This document shows, one piece after another, positions 19,442 to 29,152 of a DNA stretch of 64,000 nt (positions are counted from its first letter, which is position 1; every line of letters begins with the position of its first letter). The notes under the pieces were generated by a model that saw only the letters and a list, made by a program, of their open reading frames with translations, had not been told where the DNA came from and did no database searches. The stretch is taken from positions 744,001 to 808,000 of the forward strand of contig NZ_LGKN01000003.1 in NCBI RefSeq assembly GCF_001306175.1, given 5' to 3'. Position numbers and translations under genes: made by a program. This DNA is from Ardenticatena maritima (GTDB lineage Bacteria > Chloroflexota > Anaerolineae > Ardenticatenales > Ardenticatenaceae).

Positions 19442-20419
19442 CTATTCGTTGGCATCCGCTCCAAGCCGCGCGCCCACAATCTGGCTGTATCCCTGCAAAA
19501 ACGCCTTGCCCGTTGTGGGACGCTTGCCTTCCAACTGCACTTCTTCCAGCAACAAAAGCCCCTCGCCCGTGACCACAGCCGGCCCCTCGTCAAGCGCCAC
19601 CACCGTGCCTGGTTCGGCGTCATGCGCGGGGGCGTTCACCACGCGCGCCCGCATGACTTTCAGCAAACGCCCGTCCCATGTGGTGAAGGCGCTCGGCCAG
19701 GGCGTGAACGCCCGCACCTGGCGCTCAATCTGCACCGCGGGCGCTGTCCAGTCAATGCGTCCATGCGCTTTCTTGATGAGCCGCGTCACCGTCGCTTGCG
19801 AATGGTCTTGGGGGCGTGGTTCAATCTCACCCGCCAACCAACGCGGCAACGTCTCCACCAGCAACTCAGCCCCCACCTGCGCCAGTTTCTCGCTCAGCGT
19901 GCCGGCGGTCTCATCGGGCGCAATGGGCACTACACGTTGCGCCAACACCGGTCCCGTGTCCATCCCTTCATCCAGCAACATAATCGAGACGCCCGTTTCG
20001 CGGTCGCCGTTCAAAATCGCCGCCTGAATGGGCGCCGCGCCGCGGTACTTGGGCAACAAACTCGCGTGCACGTTGAGAAACCCTTTCGGCGGAATCGCCA
20101 GCACGTTGGGGCGCAAAATTTCGCCATACGCCACAACAACCGCCACATCCGGCGCCAGGTCGCGCACATAAGCCACCGCATCCGGCGTCTTCAAGGTTTC
20201 CGGCGTCCAGACGGGAAGCCCCAGCGCCTGCGCCGCTTCCTTGACGGGTGACGGTCGCAATTTGCGCCCACGCCCTGCCGGGCGGTCGGGTTGCGTGATG
20301 ACTTGCACAATGTCATACGCGCCCGTTTCAGCCAAACGCTGCAAACTGGGCACGGCAAATACCGGCGTGCCCAGGAAAATCAACCGCGGCTTGTCAGTCG
20401 TGGTTCGTTCTGCGGTCAT
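19442..20419 (-). CDS. fmt: Methionyl-tRNA formyltransferase
   Basis: 325 residues from ATG 20419; AAGGGGA lies 7 bp upstream, whereas the in-frame ATG at 20425 sits too close to it. Formylates initiator Met-tRNA. Motifs: IFLGTPVFAVPSLQRLAE, ITQPDRPAGRGRKL, the HASLLPKYRGAAPIQAAIL formyl-THF site (N, H, D residues) and DEGMDTGPVL. First gene of a five-gene minus-strand run ending at the YugP protease. def is not adjacent. Confidence 0.95.
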   Translation of the reverse strand: MTAERTTTDKPRLIFLGTPVFAVPSLQRLAETGAYDIVQVITQPDRPAGRGRKLRPSPVKEAAQALGLPVWTPETLKTPDAVAYVRDLAPDVAVVVAYGEILRPNVLAIPPKGFLNVHASLLPKYRGAAPIQAAILNGDRETGVSIMLLDEGMDTGPVLAQRVVPIAPDETAGTLSEKLAQVGAELLVETLPRWLAGEIEPRPQDHSQATVTRLIKKAHGRIDWTAPAVQIERQVRAFTPWPSAFTTWDGRLLKVMRARVVNAPAHDAEPGTVVALDEGPAVVTGEGLLLLEEVQLEGKRPTTGKAFLQGYSQIVGARLGADANE

Positions 20420-20586
20420 GGACATTCCCCTTTTGTTTGACGACTTCCGACGGGAGATTGTACCACAAGGCACAAAATGGTAGAATTGCCTGCACCGCCT
20501 ACACAACACAAAAAACGCTCAACATTGGGCGTAACTTTTGTCCTCACCGTTTCGTTTTACACACAGACATTGGTCCCGAAGAACAC

Positions 20587-21174
20587 ATGACTGATCACGA
20601 AGCAGGACTCAACGAAGAACAACTCGTGGCGCTCTTGCAACGCGCGCAAAAAGAAGGCGACCCGGAAGCATTCGGCGAGTTATACCGCCGATATGCGAAC
20701 CGTATCTATCGCTATTTGCTGTCTAAAACCGGCAATGTTGCGCTCGCCGAAGACCTGACGTCGCAAGTATTCGTGCGCCTTATCGAGCGCATCGGGCAAT
20801 ACACGATTGCGCCGCGTGATAACATCGCCATTTTTTCGGCGTGGCTGTATCGCATCGCACATCACTTGATGATTGATGAAATACGCAAGCAACAACGCCA
20901 GGCAAACATCAACGCCAACGACCTGCAACACCTGGATACACCACAACCATCCATCGCCGCAGAGGTTGAACGCAAACTGGAAAATGAGCATCTGCTCAAA
21001 CGTCTGAATGCGCTCTCTGAGGAGCAACGCCAGGTCATTCTATTGCGATTTATTGAGCAATATTCCATCGCCGAAACGGCGCGCATCATGGGCAAAACCG
21101 AAGGGGCTGTGAAAGTTTTGCAATATCGCGCTATCAAAAATTTGCGCACATTACTGGGTGGCAATGCCTCATGA
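20587..21174 (+). CDS. ECF RNA polymerase sigma factor
   Basis: 195 residues from ATG 20587; a longer frame from 20437 enters the divergent promoter region and has no RBS. Region 2: FGELYRRYANRIYRYLL and DLTSQVFVRLIERI with AWLYRIAHHLMIDEIRK. Region 4: LSEEQRQVILLRFIEQYSIA then IMGKTEGAVKVLQYRAIKNL. Overlaps the next gene by 4 bp (ATGA). That gene encodes a membrane protein of the type that pairs with such sigma factors, likely its regulator. Confidence 0.92.
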   Translation: MTDHEAGLNEEQLVALLQRAQKEGDPEAFGELYRRYANRIYRYLLSKTGNVALAEDLTSQVFVRLIERIGQYTIAPRDNIAIFSAWLYRIAHHLMIDEIRKQQRQANINANDLQHLDTPQPSIAAEVERKLENEHLLKRLNALSEEQRQVILLRFIEQYSIAETARIMGKTEGAVKVLQYRAIKNLRTLLGGNAS

Positions 21175-22655
21175 AACCGATTGAAGATATCTTTGAAGAA
21201 TGCTTACAAGCCATCGAAGCAGGCGACTCGCTGGAAGCCTGCCTCGCCCGCTATCCGGAGTATGCGGATGAGTTGCGGCCGCTGCTTGAACTGGCGCTCG
21301 ACCTGCAACAAACCCCCAAGCCCCGCCTCTCGCCGGAAGCGTTTCACGGCGGGTATGAGCGCGTGGTGCAAACCGCCCACGCCAAGCGCGAGGCAAGCGC
21401 CCCATCACAAGCGGCGCGCGTCCTGCCCTTCCCACGCTGGCGCTGGCTCGCCGCCGCGGCTGTTTTCGTGGCGCTCTTCATCGCCTCAACCATCACCGCC
21501 GACCGCATCGCCGCCGACAGTCTGCCGGGCGAACCACTCTACGCCGTCAAGCAATTCAGCGAATGGGTGCGCCTCATCACCGCCATCACCCCCGAACAAC
21601 GCGCCAACGCTCACGCCTTGCGCGCCGAACGTCGCCTGCAAGAAACCATTGAACTGCTGCAACGTGGGCAAGCCCCCGACCCCGCGCTGCTGGACGCCGC
21701 GCGGCGCGAAGTCGAAAAAACCGTGCAACTCGCCACGCCGTTGAGCGAAAGCGAGCGCGAACAACTCTTGCAACGCTGGCAAGATGAACTGGCAACACTG
21801 GAACAATTGAGCGCGGAAATGCCCACTGCGCCCGCCAACGTGCCTGAAACCATCAAGGACATTGAAACCACGCTCCCCCAACCGCCGATTGTGCGTTCAC
21901 CCACCCCTACACTGGGCGATGAAGGCGAACCCGGCGGCGCGGCGCCGGCGCCCACCGCCACGCCCACACGCCCGGCGGCCACACCGACACCACAACCAAC
22001 CGAAACGCCCGAACCAACCCGCACACCCAAACCAACCAAGACGCCGGAACCAACCCGCACGCCCAAACCCACCGAGACGCCGAAACCAACACGCACACCT
22101 AAGCCCACCGAAACACCCAAAGCCGCCGAGGAAATCGAGTTTGAAGGTGTTGTGGAAAGCATCAACGGCGCAACATGGGTCGTCGGCGGTCGCACGATTC
22201 TGGTCACCAACACCACCGACCTGCGCGGTTCACCCGGTGTGGGCGACGTCGTGGAAGTGCACGCCCGCCTGCAAAATGGCGCGTGGGTTGCACTTCGCAT
22301 TGAAGTTGAAGAAGAACAGGACGATGACGACGATACAACGCCTACCAAGACACCTGAACCAACCGAAGAGCCTGAGCCGACGAAGACGCCCAAGCCAACC
22401 GAAGAACCCGAACCAACTGAAACACCTGAGCCGCCGGACGAGGATGATGATGAGCCCGATGAAATTGAATTCGAGGGTACGGTGCAAAGCATCAACGGCA
22501 GCACATGGATCGTTGACGGCTACACCCTCATCGTGACCAACGAAACCGACATCAAGAAGAACCCCGGCGTTGGCGATGAAGTCAAAGTGCGTGCCCGGCG
22601 GGAAAATGGGCTCCTGATTGCTCTCTCTATCGAAAAAGAAGACGAACGCGATTGA
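21171..22655 (+). CDS. Sigma-factor-linked membrane protein with DUF5667-like and two DUF5666-like domains
   Basis: 494 residues. N-terminal cytoplasmic part (EDIFEECLQAIEAGD, YPEYADELRPLLELAL) of about 75 residues, one transmembrane helix (RWLAAAAVFVALFIASTITA), a DUF5667-like helical domain (SLPGEPLYAVKQFSEWVRL), a PT-rich spacer, then two copies of a small beta domain (VESINGATWVVGGRTILVTN and VQSINGSTWIVDGYTLIVTN) separated by a second PT spacer. The 4-bp overlap with the sigma gene implies coupled production. The topology suggests an anti-sigma-like sensor of the cell surface, which is inference. Confidence 0.75.
   Translation: MKPIEDIFEECLQAIEAGDSLEACLARYPEYADELRPLLELALDLQQTPKPRLSPEAFHGGYERVVQTAHAKREASAPSQAARVLPFPRWRWLAAAAVFVALFIASTITADRIAADSLPGEPLYAVKQFSEWVRLITAITPEQRANAHALRAERRLQETIELLQRGQAPDPALLDAARREVEKTVQLATPLSESEREQLLQRWQDELATLEQLSAEMPTAPANVPETIKDIETTLPQPPIVRSPTPTLGDEGEPGGAAPAPTATPTRPAATPTPQPTETPEPTRTPKPTKTPEPTRTPKPTETPKPTRTPKPTETPKAAEEIEFEGVVESINGATWVVGGRTILVTNTTDLRGSPGVGDVVEVHARLQNGAWVALRIEVEEEQDDDDDTTPTKTPEPTEEPEPTKTPKPTEEPEPTETPEPPDEDDDEPDEIEFEGTVQSINGSTWIVDGYTLIVTNETDIKKNPGVGDEVKVRARRENGLLIALSIEKEDERD
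21994..22125 (+). repeat. PT-rich coding tandem repeat
   Basis: Degenerate repeats encoding PEPTRTPKPT-type decapeptides; a second, shorter block lies at about 22345-22430. They form rigid extracytoplasmic spacers between the folded domains. Confidence 0.85.
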
Positions 22656-22732
22656 CGCCGTGCAAAATCTGTCGCACCTGTGCTGTACAATGCCTCTGTC
22701 ATGGACATTCACGATTGTGAAAGGAGGTAGGT

Positions 22733-23113
22733 ATGGCACAGGTACCGACATGGGACGCACTCGTTGCCGAACTCCAAAACCAGACATTGGCGGAACGCAT
22801 TGCGACACTCGAACACTACATCACCCTGCTCGATCGCCAACTCGAAAAAACCCCCACCGATGAAGGCATCGCCTATCTGGAACACCTTGCCGACCTGCAT
22901 CATGCGCTTGTGCAACGCGCCGCCTTTCTGCACCACCCCGACGCTCTGCTGGTGGTCGAGTTTCCGGCGGACTATACCGGACCCGTGGGCGTGCGGTGGG
23001 AGGAACTCCCCGACGGGCGCATCCGCACTTGGCTCACACGTGATGAACTCGAAGCAATTGTCTGGGCGAACGAAGCCGCCTATACTGCTCTGCTGAACAG
23101 ACTCGCCGCCTAA
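22733..23113 (+). CDS. Hypothetical protein, 126 residues
   Basis: I do not recognise this family. The protein is acidic and soluble, with no signal peptide. The N-half is helical (AELQNQTLAERIATLEHYIT), and the C-half is probably beta-rich (GVRWEELPDGRIRTWLTRDE). A very strong ribosome site, GAAAGGAGG, precedes ATG 22733. Lies between the sigma-factor unit and an HMCES-type gene. Confidence 0.75.
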   Translation: MAQVPTWDALVAELQNQTLAERIATLEHYITLLDRQLEKTPTDEGIAYLEHLADLHHALVQRAAFLHHPDALLVVEFPADYTGPVGVRWEELPDGRIRTWLTRDELEAIVWANEAAYTALLNRLAA

Positions 23114-23134
23114 CCAACCAGCGGAGCCATCATC

Positions 23135-23806
23135 ATGTGCGGACGCTACACGCTCACCGCCGACGCGACACAAATTGCCGAACGCTTTCAAGCGCGGTTT
23201 CCCCAAGCCGACGCCTGGCAACCCCGCTACAACGCCGCGCCGTCGCAGCACTTGCCCGTTGTGCGCTGGCAGGAGGAGCGTCTGATAGACCTGCTCCGCT
23301 GGGGGCTGATTCCCTCATGGGCGGACGACCCGCGTATTGGCAACCGTCTCATCAACGCCCGCGCCGAAACCATCTTCAGCAAACCGAGTTTTCGCGCCGC
23401 CGCACGTCGCCGACGTTGCCTCGTGCCCGCTGATGGGTTCTACGAATGGAAGAAAACCCCCGAAGGCAAACAACCCTATCGCATCGCACTCAAAGACGGC
23501 GGCTTGTTTGCCTTTGCCGGTCTCTGGGAACGCTGGCACGACCCGCAAACCGGCGAACCGCTCGACACATTCACCATTCTCACCACACAACCCAACGACC
23601 TCGTCGCCACACTCCACAACCGCATGCCGCTCATCCTGCACCCGGAACACGAAGCCGCCTGGCTCGACCCCGCCACGCCCGAAGATGAACTCCGCCTGAT
23701 TCTCACCACCATCTACCCCGCCGACCGCATGACCGCCTACCCCGTTTCGCGCCGCGTCAACAACCCACGCTACGACGACCCCACGCTCATCCAGCCACTC
23801 ACCTGA
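23135..23806 (+). CDS. HMCES/YedK abasic-site DNA crosslinking protein
   Basis: 223 residues, SRAP domain. These proteins covalently trap abasic sites in single-stranded DNA through Cys2. Seen here: MCGRYTLTA with Cys2 after Met removal, [30 protein letters not shown], the DGFYEWKK segment and LHNRMPLIL with the conserved His. 21 bp after the hypothetical gene, so probably cotranscribed. Confidence 0.93.
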   Translation: MCGRYTLTADATQIAERFQARFPQADAWQPRYNAAPSQHLPVVRWQEERLIDLLRWGLIPSWADDPRIGNRLINARAETIFSKPSFRAAARRRRCLVPADGFYEWKKTPEGKQPYRIALKDGGLFAFAGLWERWHDPQTGEPLDTFTILTTQPNDLVATLHNRMPLILHPEHEAAWLDPATPEDELRLILTTIYPADRMTAYPVSRRVNNPRYDDPTLIQPLT

Positions 23807-23906
23807 CGCAATACCACCAATCTCCCTGCTTGAAGAGAACGCCATCTTACGGTATGCTTTGGCACGCATCCGAACCCAAGGCAACGACGCCGGAGGATAT
23901 CGTCTC

Positions 23907-25517
23907 ATGGAAGTCCTGGAATCACACATCAACCCAAATGATGAGCGTTTCAAAGCTAATGCCGAACATAACCGCGCCCTGGTGGCCGAGTTGAACGCGC
24001 GGCTGGCGCAAGTCCGCAAAGGTGGACCGCCCCGCGCCCACGAACGCCACCGCGAACAAGGCAAACTCTTCGTGCGTGAACGCATCGAGCGCCTGCTCGA
24101 CCCTGGTTCGCCATTCCTGGAACTGTCGCCGCTCGCGGCGTGGGACATGTACGACAACCAGGCTCCCGCCGCCGGCATTGTCACCGGCATTGGGCGCGTC
24201 TCAGGGCAAGAAGTGATGATTGTCGCCAACGACGCCACCGTCAAAGGGGGCACCTACTTCCCCATGACGGTCAAGAAACACCTGCGCGCCCAGCAAATCG
24301 CCGAAGAAAACCGCTTGCCCTGCATCTACCTCGTGGACTCAGGGGGGGCGTATCTGCCCATGCAGGATGAAGTCTTCCCCGACCGCGAGCACTTTGGGCG
24401 CATTTTCTACAATCAGGCGCGCATGAGCGCCAAAGGCATCCCGCAAATTGCCGTCGTCATGGGCTCATGCACCGCAGGGGGGGCATACGTGCCCGCCATG
24501 AGCGACGAGACCGTCATCGTCAAAGGGACGGGCACCATCTTCCTGGGCGGTCCGCCGCTGGTCAAAGCCGCTACGGGTGTGGAAGTGAGCGCCGAAGAAT
24601 TGGGGGGCGCTGACGTGCATACACGCATCTCAGGCGTCGCCGACTATATGGCCGAAAACGATGAACACGCGCTCGAAATCACGCGCGGCATCGTCGAAAA
24701 CCTGAATCGGCGCAAACGGGTTGAACTGGACATTGCGCCGCCAGAAGACCCACTCTACGACCCCGAAGAACTTTACGGCATCGTGCCGCGCACTCTCAAA
24801 GAAGTGTACGACGTGCGCGAAGTGATTGCGCGCATTGTGGACGGCAGCCGCTTTCGCGAATTCAAACCACGCTACGGCGAAACGCTGGTCTGTGGATTCG
24901 CCCGTATCTACGGCTATCCCGTCGGCATCATCGCCAATAACGGGGTGCTGTTCAGCGAGTCGGCGCTCAAAGGCACCCATTTCATCGAACTCTGCACCAT
25001 TCGTAAAATACCGCTGCTCTTTTTGCAGAACATCACCGGTTTTATGGTAGGCAAAGAATACGAGCATGGCGGAATCGCCAAAGACGGCGCCAAAATGGTG
25101 CACGCTGTCGCCAACGCCGCCGTCCCCAAACTCACCGTCATCATCGGTGGCTCATTTGGGGCGGGCAACTACGGCATGTGTGGCCGCGCCTACGACCCCC
25201 GTTTTCTCTGGATGTGGCCCAACGCCCGCATCAGCGTGATGGGGGGCGAACAAGCCGCCAACGTCCTGCTCACCGTCAAGCAAGACCAACTGGCGCGGCG
25301 CGGTCAGCCGCTCATGACACCCGAAGAACAGGAAGCCTTCAAGCGTCCCATCCTGGAGAAGTACGAACGCGAAGGCAACCCGTACTACTCGACCGCCCGC
25401 CTTTGGGATGACGGCATCATTGATCCCGCCGACACGCGCCGCGTGCTGGGGCTGGCGCTTTCAGCCTGTCTGAATGCGCCCATCGAAGAAACAACCTACG
25501 GTGTTTTCCGAATGTAA
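23907..25517 (+). CDS. Acyl-CoA carboxylase carboxyltransferase subunit (methylcrotonyl/propionyl-CoA type)
   Basis: 536 residues from ATG 23907 behind CGGAGGA; a TTG start at 23859 is less likely. Crotonase-fold carboxyltransferase moving CO2 from carboxybiotin to an acyl-CoA. Oxyanion-hole regions: [38 protein letters not shown] and [18 protein letters not shown]; the segment [18 protein letters not shown] is typical of methylcrotonyl-CoA carboxylase beta chains. Matching biotin carboxylase and biotin carrier genes lie 3.6-5.7 kb downstream, separated by two transporter genes and a TIM-barrel gene. Substrate is inferred, not proven. Confidence 0.9.
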   Translation: MEVLESHINPNDERFKANAEHNRALVAELNARLAQVRKGGPPRAHERHREQGKLFVRERIERLLDPGSPFLELSPLAAWDMYDNQAPAAGIVTGIGRVSGQEVMIVANDATVKGGTYFPMTVKKHLRAQQIAEENRLPCIYLVDSGGAYLPMQDEVFPDREHFGRIFYNQARMSAKGIPQIAVVMGSCTAGGAYVPAMSDETVIVKGTGTIFLGGPPLVKAATGVEVSAEELGGADVHTRISGVADYMAENDEHALEITRGIVENLNRRKRVELDIAPPEDPLYDPEELYGIVPRTLKEVYDVREVIARIVDGSRFREFKPRYGETLVCGFARIYGYPVGIIANNGVLFSESALKGTHFIELCTIRKIPLLFLQNITGFMVGKEYEHGGIAKDGAKMVHAVANAAVPKLTVIIGGSFGAGNYGMCGRAYDPRFLWMWPNARISVMGGEQAANVLLTVKQDQLARRGQPLMTPEEQEAFKRPILEKYEREGNPYYSTARLWDDGIIDPADTRRVLGLALSACLNAPIEETTYGVFRM

Positions 25518-25558
25518 ATCTGTTTTCAAACCAAAGCAGGAACGTAGCCAACGACACT

Positions 25559-26899
25559 ATGAACATCCTTATCACACTCAGTATTCTCACCATTTTGATA
25601 GCGATCAACGCCCTGTACGTGGCGGGCGAATTTTCTTTTGTCAGCGCCCGCCACTCACGGCTTGCCCAAATGGCCGAAGAAGGCAACCGCCTCGCCGCCA
25701 GCCTGCACCGCTTTCTCGAAGACCGGCGCAACCTCGACAACGTGGTCGCCGCATGCCAGTTGGGCATCACCGTCTCAAGCCTCGTGCTGGGGTACTACGG
25801 GCAAGCGCAACTCTCGCCTATCGTCGCCGACCTCTTACTCAAAGTGGGCGTTGAAAGCGAAGCCGCCGCCATCTCCATCTCGGCGACGGCGATTTTGATT
25901 GTGCTGACCATCACCCAGGTCATTTTTGGCGAACTGGTGCCCAAGAACATCGCCGTGCAATACCCGGAACGCCTCGCCCTGGCCACCTTTGTGCCCTTGC
26001 AATGGTCGTTGCATCTCTTCCGCCCACTCATCATCATCTTCAACGGAAGCGGCAACCTGCTCTTGCGTCTTATAGGGCAAGAACCCGTCAGCGAATCCGC
26101 CAGCCACCTACACTCGCCCGACGAACTGCTCATGCTGGTGGAAGAAAGCAGCGAAGGCGGCGTGCTCGACAAAGTTGAACGCCATTTGCTGCTGAACACC
26201 CTGCGTCTGCGCGAACTCAACGCGCGGCAGGTGATGATTCCGCGCACACGCATTCTCGCCGCGCCCGCCTCGTTGACCGTGGAGCAACTGTTTGAGCGAC
26301 TGGCGGCGTCGCCCTACTCACGCATGCCGCTCTACGAAGGCTCCATTGACAACATCGTGGGGCTGGTACACCTCAAAACGCTCTACTGCGTCAAGCGCGA
26401 ACGCCCCAACGCGCGCGGCGTTGACATCATGCAACCCGTTCTGATGGTGCCCGAAAGCATGGACGTGGAAAAACTCTTCCTGCGCTTGCAGAACCGCAAC
26501 GAATCCGTCGCCATCGTCCTCGACGAATATGGCGGCACCGCCGGCATGGTCACGCTGGAAGACATCCTCGAAGAAATCTTTGGCGAAATCCAGGACGAAT
26601 TCGACACCGAAATTCCGCCGGTTTTTGTGGACAAGGAGCACAAACGGCTCTTCGTGCGCGGCGACGTGCTCATCAGCGACCTGAACGAATGGCTTGACCT
26701 CTATCTCGATGATGAAGAAGTGGACACTATCGCCGGCTATGTGCTGTGGCAATTAGGGCGTCTTCCCCAGGAAGGCGAACTCATCCCATTGGGCGAGAAG
26801 CAAGCGCGCATTGAAAAAATGGAAGGGCACACAGTCTTGCAACTGAGCATCCCACTTGACGACGACGAACTCCAAAAAGTTGAGGACATTATCCCATGA
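25559..26899 (+). CDS. CNNM/CorC-type membrane protein, DUF21-CBS-CorC (first of two)
   Basis: 446 residues. N-terminal DUF21 membrane domain with about four helices (residues 1-175, beginning MNILITLSILTILIAINALY), two CBS motifs (about 205-330, with RQVMIPRTRI and YGGTAGMVTLEDILEEI) and the C-terminal CorC/HlyC domain (about 345-440). The family, often misnamed hemolysin, includes magnesium/cobalt transporters and regulators. It overlaps its paralogue by 4 bp. Confidence 0.88.
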   Translation: MNILITLSILTILIAINALYVAGEFSFVSARHSRLAQMAEEGNRLAASLHRFLEDRRNLDNVVAACQLGITVSSLVLGYYGQAQLSPIVADLLLKVGVESEAAAISISATAILIVLTITQVIFGELVPKNIAVQYPERLALATFVPLQWSLHLFRPLIIIFNGSGNLLLRLIGQEPVSESASHLHSPDELLMLVEESSEGGVLDKVERHLLLNTLRLRELNARQVMIPRTRILAAPASLTVEQLFERLAASPYSRMPLYEGSIDNIVGLVHLKTLYCVKRERPNARGVDIMQPVLMVPESMDVEKLFLRLQNRNESVAIVLDEYGGTAGMVTLEDILEEIFGEIQDEFDTEIPPVFVDKEHKRLFVRGDVLISDLNEWLDLYLDDEEVDTIAGYVLWQLGRLPQEGELIPLGEKQARIEKMEGHTVLQLSIPLDDDELQKVEDIIP

Positions 26900-28257
26900 T
26901 GACCTACCTTGTGCCCATTCTCATTATCGCCATCCTCATCGTGCTCAACGGCTTGTTTGTCGCGGCGGAATTCGCCATCGTCGCCGCGCCTCGCGCCCGC
27001 ATTGCCCAACGCGCCGAAGCCGGCGACCCACGGGCGCGCTGGGTGCTCAGCGTTCTGCGCGACCCCGAACGCCAGACGCGCTACATCACCACCGCCCAGG
27101 TGGGCATCACCATCGTCAGTTTGGGGTTGGGCATGTATGGCGAGCATACACTTGCCGCCTGGCTCGTAGGTCCCCTCGAACACCTGGGGCATCTCGCGGA
27201 ACCCGCTGCCCACACCATCGCCACCGTTGTGTCGGTCGGCTTTCTGACATACCTGCACGTCGTCATCGGCGAAATGGTGCCCAAATCGCTAGCACTGCAA
27301 ACCGCCGAGCGCACCGTGCTCCAACTTGTCTGGCCCATGCGCCTGACGGAACTGCTCTTCAAGCCGCTCATCCTTGTGCTCAACACACTGGGCACCGTTA
27401 TCACCCGCGCGCTGGGCATTCCCGCCGCCAGCGCCCACGAACGCCTGATGACCATCGAAGAACTTGAATACATCGTTGAAGAGAGCGAAGGCATCTTTGA
27501 AAAAGCCGAACAACTCTTCCTGGAAAACATCTTCGACTTCGCCGAGCGGACTGTCGGCATGATTATGACGCCGCGCACCCGCATCGTCGGCATTCCCGTG
27601 CACGCCACATACGGCGAAGTCGTCTCGCTCATCTGCGAAGCCGGCTATTCCCGTTATCCCGTGTACGAAGGCACGCTGGATACCATCGTTGGCATTCTCT
27701 ACGTCAAAGACCTGGCGCGCTACGAAGCCACCAAACCGCAACCGCCCTTCAACCTGCGCGACATCGCCACGAAACGCAAGCCGCTCTTCGTCTTCGAGTC
27801 GCTTTCTCTGGAAGATATGCTCATCCGCTTCCGCGAAGCCCGCACCCAAATCGCCATCGTCCTGGACGAATACGGCGGCACCGCCGGCTTGATTACCATG
27901 GAAGACCTCATGGAAGAAGTCGTCGGCGAAATTGTGGACAAATTCGAGCGCGAGCGCGAAACCGCCCCCTACGAAATCGAGCAAGAAGGCGTCATCCTTG
28001 TGCGCGGCGACCTTCTGCTGGACGAACTCAACCAGCATTTTGACCTTGACATTGAACATGAGGACGTGGACACGGTTGGCGGGCTCATCATGGCGCTGCT
28101 GGAACGCGTGCCCCAGGAAGGCGACCGTGTCGAATGGCAAGGCATCACTTTTGAAGTGGTGGAAATGGACGGGCGGGCTGTGCGTCGCGCGCGGCTCATT
28201 TTGCCGCCCAAAGCAGAACCAGAACTTTCAGCAGAAGAAAACGAAGAGGACGCATAA
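26896..28257 (+). CDS. CNNM/CorC-type membrane protein, DUF21-CBS-CorC (second of two)
   Basis: 453 residues, same architecture as the gene before it: DUF21 helices ([20 protein letters not shown]), CBS pair ([35 protein letters not shown]) and CorC_HlyC domain, ending in an acidic tail. ATGA overlap with the upstream paralogue means they are made together and may form a heteromer. The next gene starts 4 bp after its stop. Confidence 0.88.
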   Translation: MMTYLVPILIIAILIVLNGLFVAAEFAIVAAPRARIAQRAEAGDPRARWVLSVLRDPERQTRYITTAQVGITIVSLGLGMYGEHTLAAWLVGPLEHLGHLAEPAAHTIATVVSVGFLTYLHVVIGEMVPKSLALQTAERTVLQLVWPMRLTELLFKPLILVLNTLGTVITRALGIPAASAHERLMTIEELEYIVEESEGIFEKAEQLFLENIFDFAERTVGMIMTPRTRIVGIPVHATYGEVVSLICEAGYSRYPVYEGTLDTIVGILYVKDLARYEATKPQPPFNLRDIATKRKPLFVFESLSLEDMLIRFREARTQIAIVLDEYGGTAGLITMEDLMEEVVGEIVDKFERERETAPYEIEQEGVILVRGDLLLDELNQHFDLDIEHEDVDTVGGLIMALLERVPQEGDRVEWQGITFEVVEMDGRAVRRARLILPPKAEPELSAEENEEDA

Positions 28258-28261
28258 CACT

Positions 28262-29128
28262 ATGCAGTTTGCCATCAACTACTCGCCCGAAGCCGCAGAA
28301 CTCTACACCGAAGGGGCAATCACCTTCGACATGTTCAAATGCCCCGATTGGCCTGATTTGATTGCCCAAGCCCAACAACTCGCCCCGACCTATGTGCATT
28401 TTCCACTGCACGCCGGGCTGACGGCAGACGACCTGAACGCCCGTGCCGATGACATCGCGCACTGGCTCAACACCACCGACACCTACTTTGTCAACACCCA
28501 TCTCCACCTGCCCGACGAGAGCGGCGTCAGCCCAGCCGACGCCGAAACCGCCTTGCGCGCACATCTGCATACGCTGGTCGCCCGTTGGGGGCGCGAGCGC
28601 GTCATCGCCGAAAACATCCCGCACAAGCCGCACGAAAGCCCCCTGCGCCGCGCCGTTGTCGAACCAGCCACCATTCGGCGCGTGGTCGAAGACGCCGATT
28701 GCGGCTTCCTGCTCGACCTCTCGCACGCCTGGATTACCGCCCAAACCCTGGGCATCCCCCCCCGCGATTACATCTCGCAACTGCCGGTTGAACGCCTGCG
28801 CGAATTGCACATCACCGGCATCATGTGGCTGGACACAGAGACCTACGAGCGCCTGCTCAAAAACACCAACGTCCACGTGGACTGGACGGGCGAGCAATGG
28901 GTTGACCACATGGCGATGACCGACAACGAATGGGACTTGCTCGCCTGGGCGCTGGACAACATCCGCCAGGGGCGCTGGGGCACACCGCGTACCATCACGT
29001 TTGAATACGGCGGGGTTGGTTCGCTCTTTCGCCTGTTCAGCAAGCGCGACGTCATCGCCGCCCAGGTTCCGCGCTTCATGCAAATGATTCACGGCACACC
29101 CACCTTGCAACACGAACCGCACCCGTGA
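28262..29128 (+). CDS. DUF692-like TIM-barrel protein (MNIO superfamily)
   Basis: 288 residues from ATG 28262; the longer frame from 27932 overlaps the transporter gene. Family pattern: ENIP (about 120), LLDLSHAWITAQTLGIPP, LPVERLRELHITG, and VDWTGEQWVDHMAM with ITFEYGG. These include the His, Glu and Asp residues that bind iron in multinuclear non-heme iron oxidases such as MbnB. Those enzymes modify ribosomal peptides or act on free substrates; I see no precursor peptide gene next to it. Function is therefore open. Confidence 0.65.
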   Translation: MQFAINYSPEAAELYTEGAITFDMFKCPDWPDLIAQAQQLAPTYVHFPLHAGLTADDLNARADDIAHWLNTTDTYFVNTHLHLPDESGVSPADAETALRAHLHTLVARWGRERVIAENIPHKPHESPLRRAVVEPATIRRVVEDADCGFLLDLSHAWITAQTLGIPPRDYISQLPVERLRELHITGIMWLDTETYERLLKNTNVHVDWTGEQWVDHMAMTDNEWDLLAWALDNIRQGRWGTPRTITFEYGGVGSLFRLFSKRDVIAAQVPRFMQMIHGTPTLQHEPHP

Positions 29129-29152
29129 ACGACAAAAGAGGAGTAGTCAACG

